Source of the DNA: Anaerolineae bacterium
GTDB lineage: Bacteria > Chloroflexota > Anaerolineae > Aggregatilineales > UBA3940
DNA length: 8,131 nt
Direction of reading: 5' to 3'
Assembly (NCBI GenBank): GCA_020852775.1
Contig: JADZAD010000253.1
Coordinates: 1-8,131, forward strand
Part shown: in pieces, positions 1 through 6,427 of the stretch
Layout of the letters: each line of letters starts with the position of its first letter
Position numbering within the stretch: the first letter of the stretch is position 1
Position numbers and translations under genes: made by a program
Notes under the pieces: generated by a model
Databases searched by the model: none
What the model saw: only the letters and a program-made list of their open reading frames with translations
Told to the model about the DNA's origin: nothing

Positions 1-933
1 GCTCATGATGATGTCGATGTACTTGTTCTGATCGACGCCGAGCGCGACATGGCAGTTTGGCTCCTTGCCGCTGCGGGAGTGGGTGTCGCACACCGTCCGC
101 CCGATGGTCAGCTCACCGAAGGTCTCGATATCGACAAACACGTGCACCGTCTCGATTACGGTCCGGTCGATCACGGCGCACACCACCAGCGAGTCATGCA
201 TCGGGACGCTGCCGAACGGGACCATCGTCTGGTTCTTGTGCCAGCGGCCAAGGTGCTCGGTAAAGATCACGGCCGCATCGGCGGCAGGCGTCCCGAAGGT
301 CTTCAGGGTCGCCAGGTGATCCTGGTTCAGCAGCGCCTTGTGGGTCGCATCCAGCGGGACGAGCGTCATCGGGATGCCGGCAGCCATTGCTACCCGTGCA
401 CCTTCCGGGTCGGCCCAGATATTGAATTCGGCAGACGGGGTGACGTTGCCAACCACATGTCCGCCGCCCATGATCACCATCTCCGGGATGCGCTCCGCGA
501 GGCGCGGCTCCATACGCAGCGCCATGGCGACGTTCGAGAGCGGGCCGACCGGGCAGAGGATGGTATCCGGGCCATCCGGCCCCATGTAGTACTCGATCAG
601 GAAGTCCACAGCGTTCTGCGACTGTGCTGTCGAGGTCGGCGCGGGGATCTCCAGTTCAAGCCCGTGGACATTCTCCGAGTGTTTGCCTTCGAGTCCGGGC
701 TTCCGCGGGAAGTCCGGACGCACGAACGGGGAGGAAAGCCCTTCGTAAACCGGCACCCTGACGCCGATGGCGTCAAATACGCGCAGCGTGTTGTTGGTAC
801 AGTACTTGACAGGCACGTTTCCGTTGACCGTTGTCGCGGCTACCAGGTCGAGATCCGGGTGCAGCGCCGCGAGCATCAGCGCGAGGGCGTCATCCGTTCC
901 GGTATCGACATCGAGAATGATCTTCTGAGGCAT
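1..933 (-). CDS. Nucleoside hydrolase, inosine/uridine-preferring type (copy 2 of tandem pair; 3' end outside window)
   Basis: This enzyme hydrolyses the N-glycosidic bond of ribonucleosides to give free base and ribose, a cytoplasmic salvage reaction. The 311 visible residues open with the family's calcium/ribose motif DVDTGTDDA (D8, D10, D14, D15). They continue with TTVNGN (N39), MGGG at 155-158, N163, and the AEFNIWADPEGA stretch (E169, N171). HDSLVV at 246-251 supplies the His and the last calcium-ligand Asp. The spacing closely matches the well-studied Crithidia enzyme, and the His before that Asp fits group I (inosine-uridine) rather than the purine-specific group. The ATG at 933 has AAAGGA 8 nt upstream. 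The frame is still open at position 1, but comparison with the neighbouring copy suggests only about 7-10 residues are missing. It starts 21 nt after the upstream paralogue stops, so the two are probably co-transcribed. The base specificity cannot be read from sequence. Confidence 0.93.
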   Translation of the reverse strand, partial: MPQKIILDVDTGTDDALALMLAALHPDLDLVAATTVNGNVPVKYCTNNTLRVFDAIGVRVPVYEGLSSPFVRPDFPRKPGLEGKHSENVHGLELEIPAPTSTAQSQNAVDFLIEYYMGPDGPDTILCPVGPLSNVAMALRMEPRLAERIPEMVIMGGGHVVGNVTPSAEFNIWADPEGARVAMAAGIPMTLVPLDATHKALLNQDHLATLKTFGTPAADAAVIFTEHLGRWHKNQTMVPFGSVPMHDSLVVCAVIDRTVIETVHVFVDIETFGELTIGRTVCDTHSRSGKEPNCHVALGVDQNKYIDIIMS

Positions 934-954
934 GAGGTTAATCCTTTCGTCAGC

Positions 955-1902
955 CTACAGGGTACGCTTGAGGGACTCCATCACGAGGCCAATGTACTTG
1001 CTCTGATCAACCTCATAGGCGAAGTGAATGTTCGGTTCCTTGCGCGTCCGCCCGAACCAGTCGATCACCGTCTGCCCGACGGTCGTCTCGCCGAAGGTCT
1101 CCACATCCGCGTAGACGTGTTTCGTGGTGATCACTGAGCGGTCGATCACGGCGCATACCACCAGCGAGTCGTGCATCGGGACGTGCTGTGAAGGCACGGG
1201 CGAGTGCGTGTACTCGGTCTCCATCAACTTGCGTGTGAAGACCGCCGAGGCCTTCGCACCGGGCGTGCCGATCTGTTCGAATTGATCGCAGTAGGTGGGC
1301 GTGAGCAGGGCTTTGCGCGTCACGTCCAGTGGGACGAGCGTGATCTTCACGCCGCTGTGGAAGACCACCCGCGCGCCTTCCGGGTCACACCAGATGTTAT
1401 ATTCGGCCATCGGGCTGGTAGTGATGTTGCCATCGAGGCGCCCACCGCCCATGATCACCATCTCCGGGATGTGAGCCGCGAGGCGCGGTTCCAGGCGCAG
1501 CGCCATCGCGATATTGGTCAGTGGCCCGACCGGGCACAGAATCGTGTCTTTGCCTGCGCCGCTCATGTAGTACTCGATCAGGAAGTCAACGGCATGCTGC
1601 GGCTGCGGCTTTGACGTCGCCACGGGAATCTGCAGGTAGCGACCATGAATGTCATCAGCACGCCCGCGTGGGTTCGGGAAGTCCGGGCGGACGAAGGGCT
1701 GATCGAGCCCGCGGTAGACAGGCACCTTCGCGTTGATCGCGTCAAACACGCGCAGCGTATTCTCGGTCGCGTATTCAACCTCGACGTTGCCGTTGACGGT
1801 GGTCGCGGCGACCAGTTCCAACCCGGGGTTCAGCGCGGCGATCGTCAGCGCGAGAGCATCGTCCGTCCCGGTGTCAACATCGAGGATCAGTTTCTGTGGC
1901 AT
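955..1902 (-). CDS. Nucleoside hydrolase, inosine/uridine-preferring type (copy 1 of tandem pair, promoter-proximal)
   Basis: This is a complete 315-residue nucleoside hydrolase, the usual family length (about 310-320), predicted to split ribonucleosides into base and ribose in the cytoplasm. It shows DVDTGTDDA (D8, D10, D14, D15), N39 in TTVNGN, MGGG at 151-154, N159, E167 and N169 before IWCDPEGA, and HDSLVV at 244-249. It is roughly 60% identical by eye to the downstream copy. Differences cluster at 75-100 (including a shorter loop), 160-166 (two extra residues) and 200-238, regions that often line the base pocket. The open frame extends upstream to 2013, but I chose the ATG at 1902. It has AAGGAG 6 nt upstream, it aligns with the paralogue's start, and the extension would run across the predicted promoter at 1967-1995. 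It is the first gene of a likely two-gene operon. Confidence 0.95.
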   Translation of the reverse strand: MPQKLILDVDTGTDDALALTIAALNPGLELVAATTVNGNVEVEYATENTLRVFDAINAKVPVYRGLDQPFVRPDFPNPRGRADDIHGRYLQIPVATSKPQPQHAVDFLIEYYMSGAGKDTILCPVGPLTNIAMALRLEPRLAAHIPEMVIMGGGRLDGNITTSPMAEYNIWCDPEGARVVFHSGVKITLVPLDVTRKALLTPTYCDQFEQIGTPGAKASAVFTRKLMETEYTHSPVPSQHVPMHDSLVVCAVIDRSVITTKHVYADVETFGETTVGQTVIDWFGRTRKEPNIHFAYEVDQSKYIGLVMESLKRTL

Positions 1903-1966
1903 TACGGTCTCCTTCAGAGGTGTTCGGAGGAAGTGGGAGGGCGGTGCGGTCGTGCCCCTGACTTTC

Positions 1967-1995
1967 ATTATAAAGCCGGATTGGCGTTGTGTCCT
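1967..1995 (-). promoter_or_regulatory. Predicted sigma-70-type promoter for the nucleoside hydrolase pair
   Basis: On the minus strand, AGGACA (1995-1990, four of six matches to TTGACA) is separated by 17 nt from a perfect TATAAT (1972-1967). Transcription would start near 1960, giving a leader of about 58 nt before the ATG at 1902. It is back to back with the plus-strand promoter at 2041-2069. No operator-like inverted repeat was recognised between them. Confidence 0.6.
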
Positions 1996-2040
1996 AGTCC
2001 GGAAGATCGTCATTTGTGACAGGCAGGGTAAAAGTCATCC

Positions 2041-2069
2041 TTCTCACGTTTCCGCAATCATCTTATAAT
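2041..2069 (+). promoter_or_regulatory. Predicted sigma-70-type promoter for the CelD-like acyltransferase gene
   Basis: TTCTCA (2041-2046, four of six matches) lies 17 nt before a perfect TATAAT (2064-2069). Transcription would start near 2076, leaving a leader of about 50 nt that contains the GGGAG ribosome site used by the TTG start at 2126. Confidence 0.6.
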
Positions 2070-2125
2070 TCAGTTGCACAAGAAATGGGCTGGCATCGTG
2101 CGTACTGCTGAAAGGGAGATCGGCT

Positions 2126-3328
2126 TTGCCTTCGCTGACATGGTCACTTTCTCACGACCCACGCGACCTCCTTGTGCTGGAGGCGGAATGGAACACTATC
2201 CTCGACAGAGCTTCACGGCGAAGCATCTTCCTGACCTGGGATTGGGCGGCACTCTGGTGGGAAGCCTTCGGCACAGGGCGTGAACTCTGGCTGTACCGCT
2301 TCAACGCAGGGGACTCACCTGTTGCTGTCGTGCCGCTGGTACGGACAAAACACACACTGGGCCCGCTGCACTGGCACTCGCTGGAGTTGATCGGCACGCC
2401 GGAACACACCGGAGATCCCGATCATGTTGACCTTGTGGCACTCCCGGAATTTGCCATCGCGGTAGCGGACAGCCTGGTGATTGCCCTGCAGGAGACGACC
2501 GAGCAATGGGATTTGCTCGACCTGAATGGCCTGCATCCGGAGTCTTCACTGCGGAATGCTGTCCAGGCGCTGGGCGTCAGGGTGATAGAGAACCCTGATC
2601 CGGATGAGCCAGGCTCAGCCTGTGCGTATTTCGACCTGCCACCTGCGTGGGAGATATACGAGCGGGACATCCTGACACACAAGAAATACCGCGAGATCGC
2701 CAAGTACGGGCGGCGGCTGGAGCGCGAACTGGGAGGCCGCTATCACTTTGGCGAAATTGATACCCCTGAGCGCCTGCATCGCGTCGTTGAGGCGGTGATC
2801 GCCAATGACCGGGCGTATTCCGAGGAGCACGGTACCCGCGCGGCGTTCGACCGCGAGGAGAACGCCAGTTTCTACCGTGCTATCATGCAGCGGGCGTTTG
2901 AACGGGGGTGGCTGCATTCATGCGTGATTGACATCGATGGGAAGATCGCGGCATGGGTATGTGATTTTCGTTTTGGAGATACACTTTACGGCTATCGCAT
3001 CGGCTATGATCCGCAGTGGCGGCATTATGCGGTGGGGCGGCAGGTGATTACTCGTGCGATTCAGATCGCCATCGAACGCGGCTACCGGCGCTATGAGCTT
3101 GGCCGGGGCGAGTCATATCATAAAGATGTATGGGCGGCGGATGAGGTGACCGATGTCAATGTCCGGGTGCTGGCTTCACCCGCGGCACAGCGCACGATGG
3201 ACAGCCTCGCAACGGCCCGTAGCGTGTGGCACGGCGTGAAAGGCATCCTGCCGCGTAATGTCCGCCGCGCACTGAAAGGGCAGGCGCTCCGAACGCCCGC
3301 TGTTGATGAGGATATACCCGGAGAATAG
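2126..3328 (+). CDS. CelD/BcsL-type GNAT family acyltransferase
   Basis: The predicted 400-residue protein resembles the GNAT-fold family annotated as CelD/BcsL (Acetyltransf_6), associated mainly with exopolysaccharide or cell-surface acylation. An N-terminal part (about 15-75) has the family pattern of an EW..L start, a W-rich FLTWDWAALWWEAFG stretch and an AVVPLV strand. The C-terminal GNAT core (about 185-340) contains KKYREIAKYGRRLERELGG, then DGKIAAWVCDFRFGDTLYGY (residues 271-290). GYDPQW (293-298) and LGRGESYHKDVW (325-336) follow. No signal peptide or membrane segment is visible. The start is a TTG at 2126 with GGGAG 7 nt upstream; no better ATG lies nearby in frame. It stands alone between a divergent promoter and a strong terminator, with no glycosyltransferase or polysaccharide gene beside it. 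The acyl donor and acceptor are therefore unknown. A peptidyltransferase role of the FemAB kind, a related fold, is an alternative. Confidence 0.85.
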   Translation: MPSLTWSLSHDPRDLLVLEAEWNTILDRASRRSIFLTWDWAALWWEAFGTGRELWLYRFNAGDSPVAVVPLVRTKHTLGPLHWHSLELIGTPEHTGDPDHVDLVALPEFAIAVADSLVIALQETTEQWDLLDLNGLHPESSLRNAVQALGVRVIENPDPDEPGSACAYFDLPPAWEIYERDILTHKKYREIAKYGRRLERELGGRYHFGEIDTPERLHRVVEAVIANDRAYSEEHGTRAAFDREENASFYRAIMQRAFERGWLHSCVIDIDGKIAAWVCDFRFGDTLYGYRIGYDPQWRHYAVGRQVITRAIQIAIERGYRRYELGRGESYHKDVWAADEVTDVNVRVLASPAAQRTMDSLATARSVWHGVKGILPRNVRRALKGQALRTPAVDEDIPGE

Positions 3329-3354
3329 GCCCGGGGGGTCAACCTTACAGACCG

Positions 3355-3392
3355 GACACAGGCACCCCCGCACGGGGGTGCCTGTGTCTTTT
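3355..3392 (+). terminator. Strong intrinsic terminator after the acyltransferase gene
   Basis: A perfect inverted repeat has arms at 3355-3370 (GACACAGGCACCCCCG) and 3373-3388, so that the loop is effectively GCAC. It is followed directly by TTTT (3389-3392). It lies 27 nt after the acyltransferase stop and before the phosphatase promoter region, so it separates the two units. The T run is short for such a strong stem. See also the finding on its flanking direct repeats. Confidence 0.85.
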
Positions 3393-3460
3393 CAGACCGG
3401 CTCTGCGTCGAGCTGCCGCAGGTACTATAGAATTGGCTCGTTTTCGTGGTAAAATCTTTC

Positions 3461-3475
3461 TATACATGGTGTATA
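3461..3475 (+). promoter_or_regulatory. Inverted repeat TATACA-TGG-TGTATA before the phosphatase gene, possible operator or -10 region
   Basis: The 6-bp arms are perfect and separated by 3 nt. The left arm TATACA (3461-3466) is a reasonable -10 hexamer, but no good -35 is seen 16-18 nt upstream; the nearest, TTGGCT at 3433-3438, is 22 nt away. If the left arm is the -10, the repeat covers -10 to about +3. A repressor bound there would block initiation, and weak -35 contacts would suggest an activated promoter. The repeat is short and AT-rich, so chance is possible. Confidence 0.35.
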
Positions 3476-3494
3476 CGCCAGGATGGGAGCCGAT

Positions 3495-4028
3495 ATGACA
3501 CCGCCATACAACTTCCAGTCCGCTTCACCTGATGATCGTCTGATATTCGGGTCAGAGCGTCCGTGCTATCGTGCCAGCCAGATCAGCCTTAACCATGCCT
3601 TGCCCTGGCTCCAGTTTATGCGGGAGGAGCAGAAGATCCAGCGTGTGGTCTGCCTGCTGGATGGTGAGCTGACTTATTACCAACCCGATCTGCTGTCGTA
3701 CTACCGCATGCACTTTGGCCCCGACAACGTCTGCCATTCGCCAGTGAAGGACAACAGCCTGATTGATCGTATGCTGCTGGTGTCCACCATACTACCGTTT
3801 CTGGAGGCGTCTGCTGCACGCAGCCAGCGTACTGTGGTGCACTGTTCTGCCGGGATGGGCCGTACCGGGCAGGTGCTGGCGGCGTGGCTGGTGCGGCATT
3901 ACGGCCTGGCCCCTGACGAGGCGCTGGATACGGTGAGCTGGCGCGGGCGCAACCCACGGGAAGCGGTGCAGTGGGGACATGCCAGCAACCAGCAATTGGT
4001 TGAGCTGCTTGAAGCCTGCAGGCCGTAG
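3495..4028 (+). CDS. Dual-specificity/tyrosine-type protein phosphatase (CX5R)
   Basis: This 177-residue protein carries the cysteine-phosphatase signature HCSAGMGRTG at 116-125, in which C117 would be the nucleophile and R123 the phosphate-binding arginine. D86 in the PVKDNSLID stretch lies 31 residues before the cysteine, where dual-specificity phosphatases place the general-acid Asp, so the catalytic set looks complete. No signal peptide or membrane helix is seen, so it should be cytoplasmic; it is the size of a single catalytic domain. I start it at the ATG at 3495, which has GGGAG 5 nt upstream. The in-frame ATG at 3483 has no proper ribosome site and would add only four residues. No kinase lies beside it. 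The substrate could be a phosphoprotein, or a phosphoinositide or nucleotide, since this fold serves several. It converges on the DUF123 gene with 21 nt between stops and no visible terminator. Confidence 0.88.
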   Translation: MTPPYNFQSASPDDRLIFGSERPCYRASQISLNHALPWLQFMREEQKIQRVVCLLDGELTYYQPDLLSYYRMHFGPDNVCHSPVKDNSLIDRMLLVSTILPFLEASAARSQRTVVHCSAGMGRTGQVLAAWLVRHYGLAPDEALDTVSWRGRNPREAVQWGHASNQQLVELLEACRP

Positions 4029-4049
4029 GCGCTGAATGCGATCCGGGCA

Positions 4050-4499
4050 TCAGAGGACGACAAGCAGGCCGCCGGTGTGCCGGATAAGGGCCTGATATGC
4101 CGCTGCCACGTCTCTGACGCAGATGAGGTGGGTCGGGCAGTTACAGTCTGACGCGCCGAATCCCTGAACCGGTACAGCAGCTTCAGGAAGCGCCAGCAGA
4201 ACGTGTGCCCACTCGCATTCGGCCCGATCGGGCGATTCCACGTACCATACCCATTTAACAGGCATAATGGTTGTCAGGGCGTCGATGTGCCAGTGCAGGC
4301 GCTTCTCATACCGCAGATGCCTGCCGACCCGTGCCCGCAGGCCACCTGCACCGTGTGCGCTGCCCACGTAGAGGTGCCAGCCCGCTGGCAGAAGAACCTG
4401 CCCCAGCCGCCCGACGATCAGGGGCAGCGGGGCAGGCAGATTAAGTAGCAGGATATACGTCCCACGCGCGGCGGGCAGGCGCTCCGCCTGATCCGCCAT
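4050..4499 (-). CDS. DUF123 / Uri-type GIY-YIG-fold protein, putative endonuclease
   Basis: The 149-residue product matches what I know of the DUF123 (COG1833) branch of the GIY-YIG superfamily. It has GTYILLLNL at 13-21 (the GIY-like strand), LPAGWHLYVGSA at 37-48 (the YIG-like strand), and GGLRARVGRHLR at 52-63 with the conserved arginine. KRLHWHIDALT at 66-76, AECEWAHVLLALP at 93-105 and the diagnostic GFGASDCNCPTHL at 113-125 follow, with Cys119 and Cys121. Members are often called nucleases, but I know of no firmly established physiological role for the family. The frame continues upstream to 4604, but that extension only overlaps gcvT out of frame and is arginine-rich. The ATG at 4499, 4 nt after the gcvT stop, gives the normal family start. 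No strong ribosome site precedes it, so translation is probably coupled to gcvT. Confidence 0.85.
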   Translation of the reverse strand: MADQAERLPAARGTYILLLNLPAPLPLIVGRLGQVLLPAGWHLYVGSAHGAGGLRARVGRHLRYEKRLHWHIDALTTIMPVKWVWYVESPDRAECEWAHVLLALPEAAVPVQGFGASDCNCPTHLICVRDVAAAYQALIRHTGGLLVVL

Positions 4500-4503
4500 G
4501 GCG

Positions 4504-5598
4504 TTATGACCGGCGGTAGGCGGGCGTGTAAAATGGCCGCCTGACGATCTTCGCCTTCTTCGGCACTCCCCGTACCATGACATCCACTTCCTTGCCCAGT
4601 TCATACAGCGCCCGCGGAATCAGCGCCATCGCCGCGTATATGCCGCCGGTCGGTGCGAGCATCCCGGTGGTGACAAATCCCTTTTCACCATCCACGACCA
4701 CCTCGTAGTGCTCGCGGGGCACGGCCCTGTCGATCATTTCCAGGCAAGCCAGACGGCGCGGCGCCCCTTCAAGCTTCTGCTTGAGCAGTGCATCCTTGCC
4801 GATGTAGTCGCCCTTCTCCCCACTGACGGCAAAGCCCAGCCCGGCTTCGACGGGAGAGATCGACGCCGTGATTTCATGGCCGTACAGCGGCAGGCACGGC
4901 TCAAAGCGCAGGCTGTCGCGTGCGGCCAGCCCGATTGGCAGCACCCCTTCCGGTTCCCCGGCCCCCAGTATCGCGTTCCAGACCTCCGGAGCGCGCGCTG
5001 TATCGAAGAACAGTTCGTAGCCGTACTCACCCGTGTAGCCGGTGTTGCCGACGAACACCTCGACCCCGGCAACGCGGGCATGCGCGCCGTGGTGGAACGG
5101 TATCGTGCCCAGATCAAGCTCACAGACGTGCTGGAGCACCGCCTGTGCCTTCGGCCCCTGGAACGCGAGCATGTAGGTGGCGTCGGAGACATCTTCGATC
5201 GAGACTTCAAAGCCCGGGGTGTGGGCGTTCAGCCATTTGAGATCCTTGTCACGGTTGGAGGCGTTCACCACGACGAAGTAATCGTCTGCGCGGCGGTAGA
5301 TGAAGATATCATCCACGACTCCCCCGTCGGCGTAGCACAGCAGCGAGTACTGTGACTCCCACAGATTGAGCACTGAGGCATCGTTCGTGCTGACATACTG
5401 CAGAAACTCCAGCGCGTCCGGCCCGGAGACGATGAACTGACCCATATGGTCGATGTCGAACAGCCCGGCAGCGTTGCGGACGGTCTCATGCTCCCTGATC
5501 GGCCCGGCCGGGTACTGCACCGGCATCTCCCAGCCGGCGAAGGGCACCATCCGCGCACCGAGGGCGATATGAACGTCATAGAGGGCTGTCTGTTTCAT
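4504..5598 (-). CDS. gcvT: Aminomethyltransferase, glycine cleavage system T protein
   Basis: GcvT transfers the aminomethyl carbon from the lipoyl arm of GcvH to tetrahydrofolate, giving 5,10-methylene-THF and ammonia. The 364-residue length is typical. Family landmarks appear in order: MVPFAGWEMPVQY at 17-29, GLFDIDHMGQF at 45-55 and GGVVDDIFIYR at 92-102 with the catalytic Asp pair 96/97. VNASNRDKDLKWL at 111-123, AFQGPKA at 145-151 and TGYTGEYGYELF at 186-197 follow. Then come GLAARDSLRFE at 223-233, SPVEAGLGFAV at 248-258, KGDYIGKDAL at 262-271 and AKIVRRPFY at 349-357. The ATG at 5598 has AAAGGA 6 nt upstream. Two places depart from common wording: EYG for EDG near 192, and TTGMLAPTGG around 310-319 where many members have a TSGTFSPTLG-like stretch. 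No gcvH, gcvP or lipoylation gene is adjacent. A paralogue with another folate-linked substrate is therefore possible, though the catalytic set looks intact. Confidence 0.93.
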   Translation of the reverse strand: MKQTALYDVHIALGARMVPFAGWEMPVQYPAGPIREHETVRNAAGLFDIDHMGQFIVSGPDALEFLQYVSTNDASVLNLWESQYSLLCYADGGVVDDIFIYRRADDYFVVVNASNRDKDLKWLNAHTPGFEVSIEDVSDATYMLAFQGPKAQAVLQHVCELDLGTIPFHHGAHARVAGVEVFVGNTGYTGEYGYELFFDTARAPEVWNAILGAGEPEGVLPIGLAARDSLRFEPCLPLYGHEITASISPVEAGLGFAVSGEKGDYIGKDALLKQKLEGAPRRLACLEMIDRAVPREHYEVVVDGEKGFVTTGMLAPTGGIYAAMALIPRALYELGKEVDVMVRGVPKKAKIVRRPFYTPAYRRS

Positions 5599-5709
5599 GG
5601 CTTATCCTTTGCTGGCAGAGGGGTTCAACGGTTGTGGGCTTCGGGCCCGCATGACCGGTCAGGATACAGCGTCGTTCACCCCATTTTACTCGATCTCCAC
5701 CGCCCTGAG

Positions 5710-5738
5710 TTGTGCGTTAAGCACGTGTGATTCATACT
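5710..5738 (+). promoter_or_regulatory. Possible promoter for the DUF1269 gene
   Basis: TTGTGC (5710-5715, three of six matches) is spaced 17 nt from CATACT (5733-5738, four of six). This would give a start near 5745 and a leader of about 54 nt. Both hexamers are weak. On the opposite strand, towards gcvT, the best -10 I see is TAAAAT (5688-5683), with no convincing -35. No glycine riboswitch consensus was recognised in this 200-nt divergent region. Confidence 0.3.
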
Positions 5739-5798
5739 GCCAGTCAGAGATGGGAGTGTAGGTGATGTCTCGCAGTCACGCAGTAGAAGGGGCTCTTC

Positions 5799-6356
5799 AT
5801 GGGACAGACACCGCTGCAACTGGTCGTTTATGCGTATGCGAACGAGAATGAGGCACAGGAAGCCCTGCGGGACATGCAGGAGCTTCAGCGCGCCGGAACG
5901 CTCCGGATTGTCAACGCGGCGGTACTGGTCAAGGATGAGAAGGGCAGGGCCATCATACGGGAAACGGAAGATATTTCCGCGACGCGGGGGGCGCTTTTCG
6001 GGGCAATTGCCGGGGCGCTGATCGGGCTGCTCGGTGGGCCGGGGGGTGCGATTGTCGGTGCGGCGGCCGGGGCTGCTGCGGGTGGTGCAGCCGCGCACAC
6101 CATTGACATGGGGTTTGATGACGGCCAGCTTCAGGCTTTGCAGGGCCGCCTGACGCCGGGCACCTCAGCGATCATTGCGCTGGTTGAGCATGACTGGGTC
6201 GGGCGCTTCGCAAAAGCAATGGAAGAGAAAGTGGTTGAACACGAGGCCGAACTCTTCCGGGTCGCGCTTGAGGCTGAGATCATGATGCAGCTTGAAGAAC
6301 AATCCCGGCAGGCCCAGCACCGGCCTCCCTCTGCCGGAGACTCCGTCGGTTCATAG
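5799..6356 (+). CDS. DUF1269 domain protein with glycine-zipper membrane segment
   Basis: The 185-residue product fits the DUF1269 (COG4803) family of predicted membrane-associated proteins, whose function is unknown to me. Residues 1-60 form an alpha/beta-looking domain (LQLVVYAYANENEAQEAL, then a VLVKDEKGRAIIRET hairpin). ISATRGALFGAIAGALIGLL (59-78) and the following residues to about 99 are a Gly/Ala-rich glycine zipper that could make a membrane hairpin. FDDGQLQALQGRLTPGTSAI at 106-125 and the IALVEHDW strand are typical of the family. A helical tail (about 135-172) rich in Glu, Ala and Gln could be a short coiled coil. The ATG at 5799 has AAGGGG 6 nt upstream. It is transcribed alone, divergent from gcvT and convergent with the STAS-like gene. 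Family members are often linked to envelope or stress roles by context only, and nothing here adds to that. Confidence 0.85.
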   Translation: MGQTPLQLVVYAYANENEAQEALRDMQELQRAGTLRIVNAAVLVKDEKGRAIIRETEDISATRGALFGAIAGALIGLLGGPGGAIVGAAAGAAAGGAAAHTIDMGFDDGQLQALQGRLTPGTSAIIALVEHDWVGRFAKAMEEKVVEHEAELFRVALEAEIMMQLEEQSRQAQHRPPSAGDSVGS

Positions 6357-6427
6357 TCTGCTGGCCCGGCAAGCGAAAAGGTAATACTGCCACGGCACCG
6401 AGGCTGTCCGACTGCTCATAAACCGTA

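Noticed and set aside
49..1137. Long plus-strand open frame (362 codons) opposite the two nucleoside hydrolases
   Set aside because: It is antisense to well-supported genes, crosses the boundary between them, is rich in His, Arg and Asp with no recognisable domain, and lacks a convincing ribosome site. It is a by-product of GC-rich codon use on the other strand.
1903..2013. 37-residue N-terminal extension of the promoter-proximal nucleoside hydrolase
   Set aside because: It would start upstream of the predicted -10/-35, has no counterpart in the paralogue, and the ATG at 1902 has a better ribosome site.
3495..4499. Phosphatase plus GIY-YIG protein as a two-gene defence or toxin-antitoxin unit
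   Set aside because: The genes converge instead of sharing an operon, the GIY-YIG gene is coupled to gcvT, and both belong to widespread housekeeping-type families. No mobile or defence markers are nearby.
4500..4604. 35-residue upstream extension of the DUF123 gene into gcvT
   Set aside because: The family fold begins at GTYILLL, ten-odd residues after the ATG at 4499; the extension is an arginine-rich shadow of the gcvT 3' end.
4708..5355. Plus-strand open frame (215 codons) opposite gcvT
   Set aside because: It is fully antisense to a clear gcvT; the translation has no family features and no upstream ribosome site or promoter.
5599..5798. Glycine riboswitch upstream of gcvT
   Set aside because: I looked on the minus strand for the paired glycine-aptamer consensus and found neither aptamer core nor a terminator-like expression platform.
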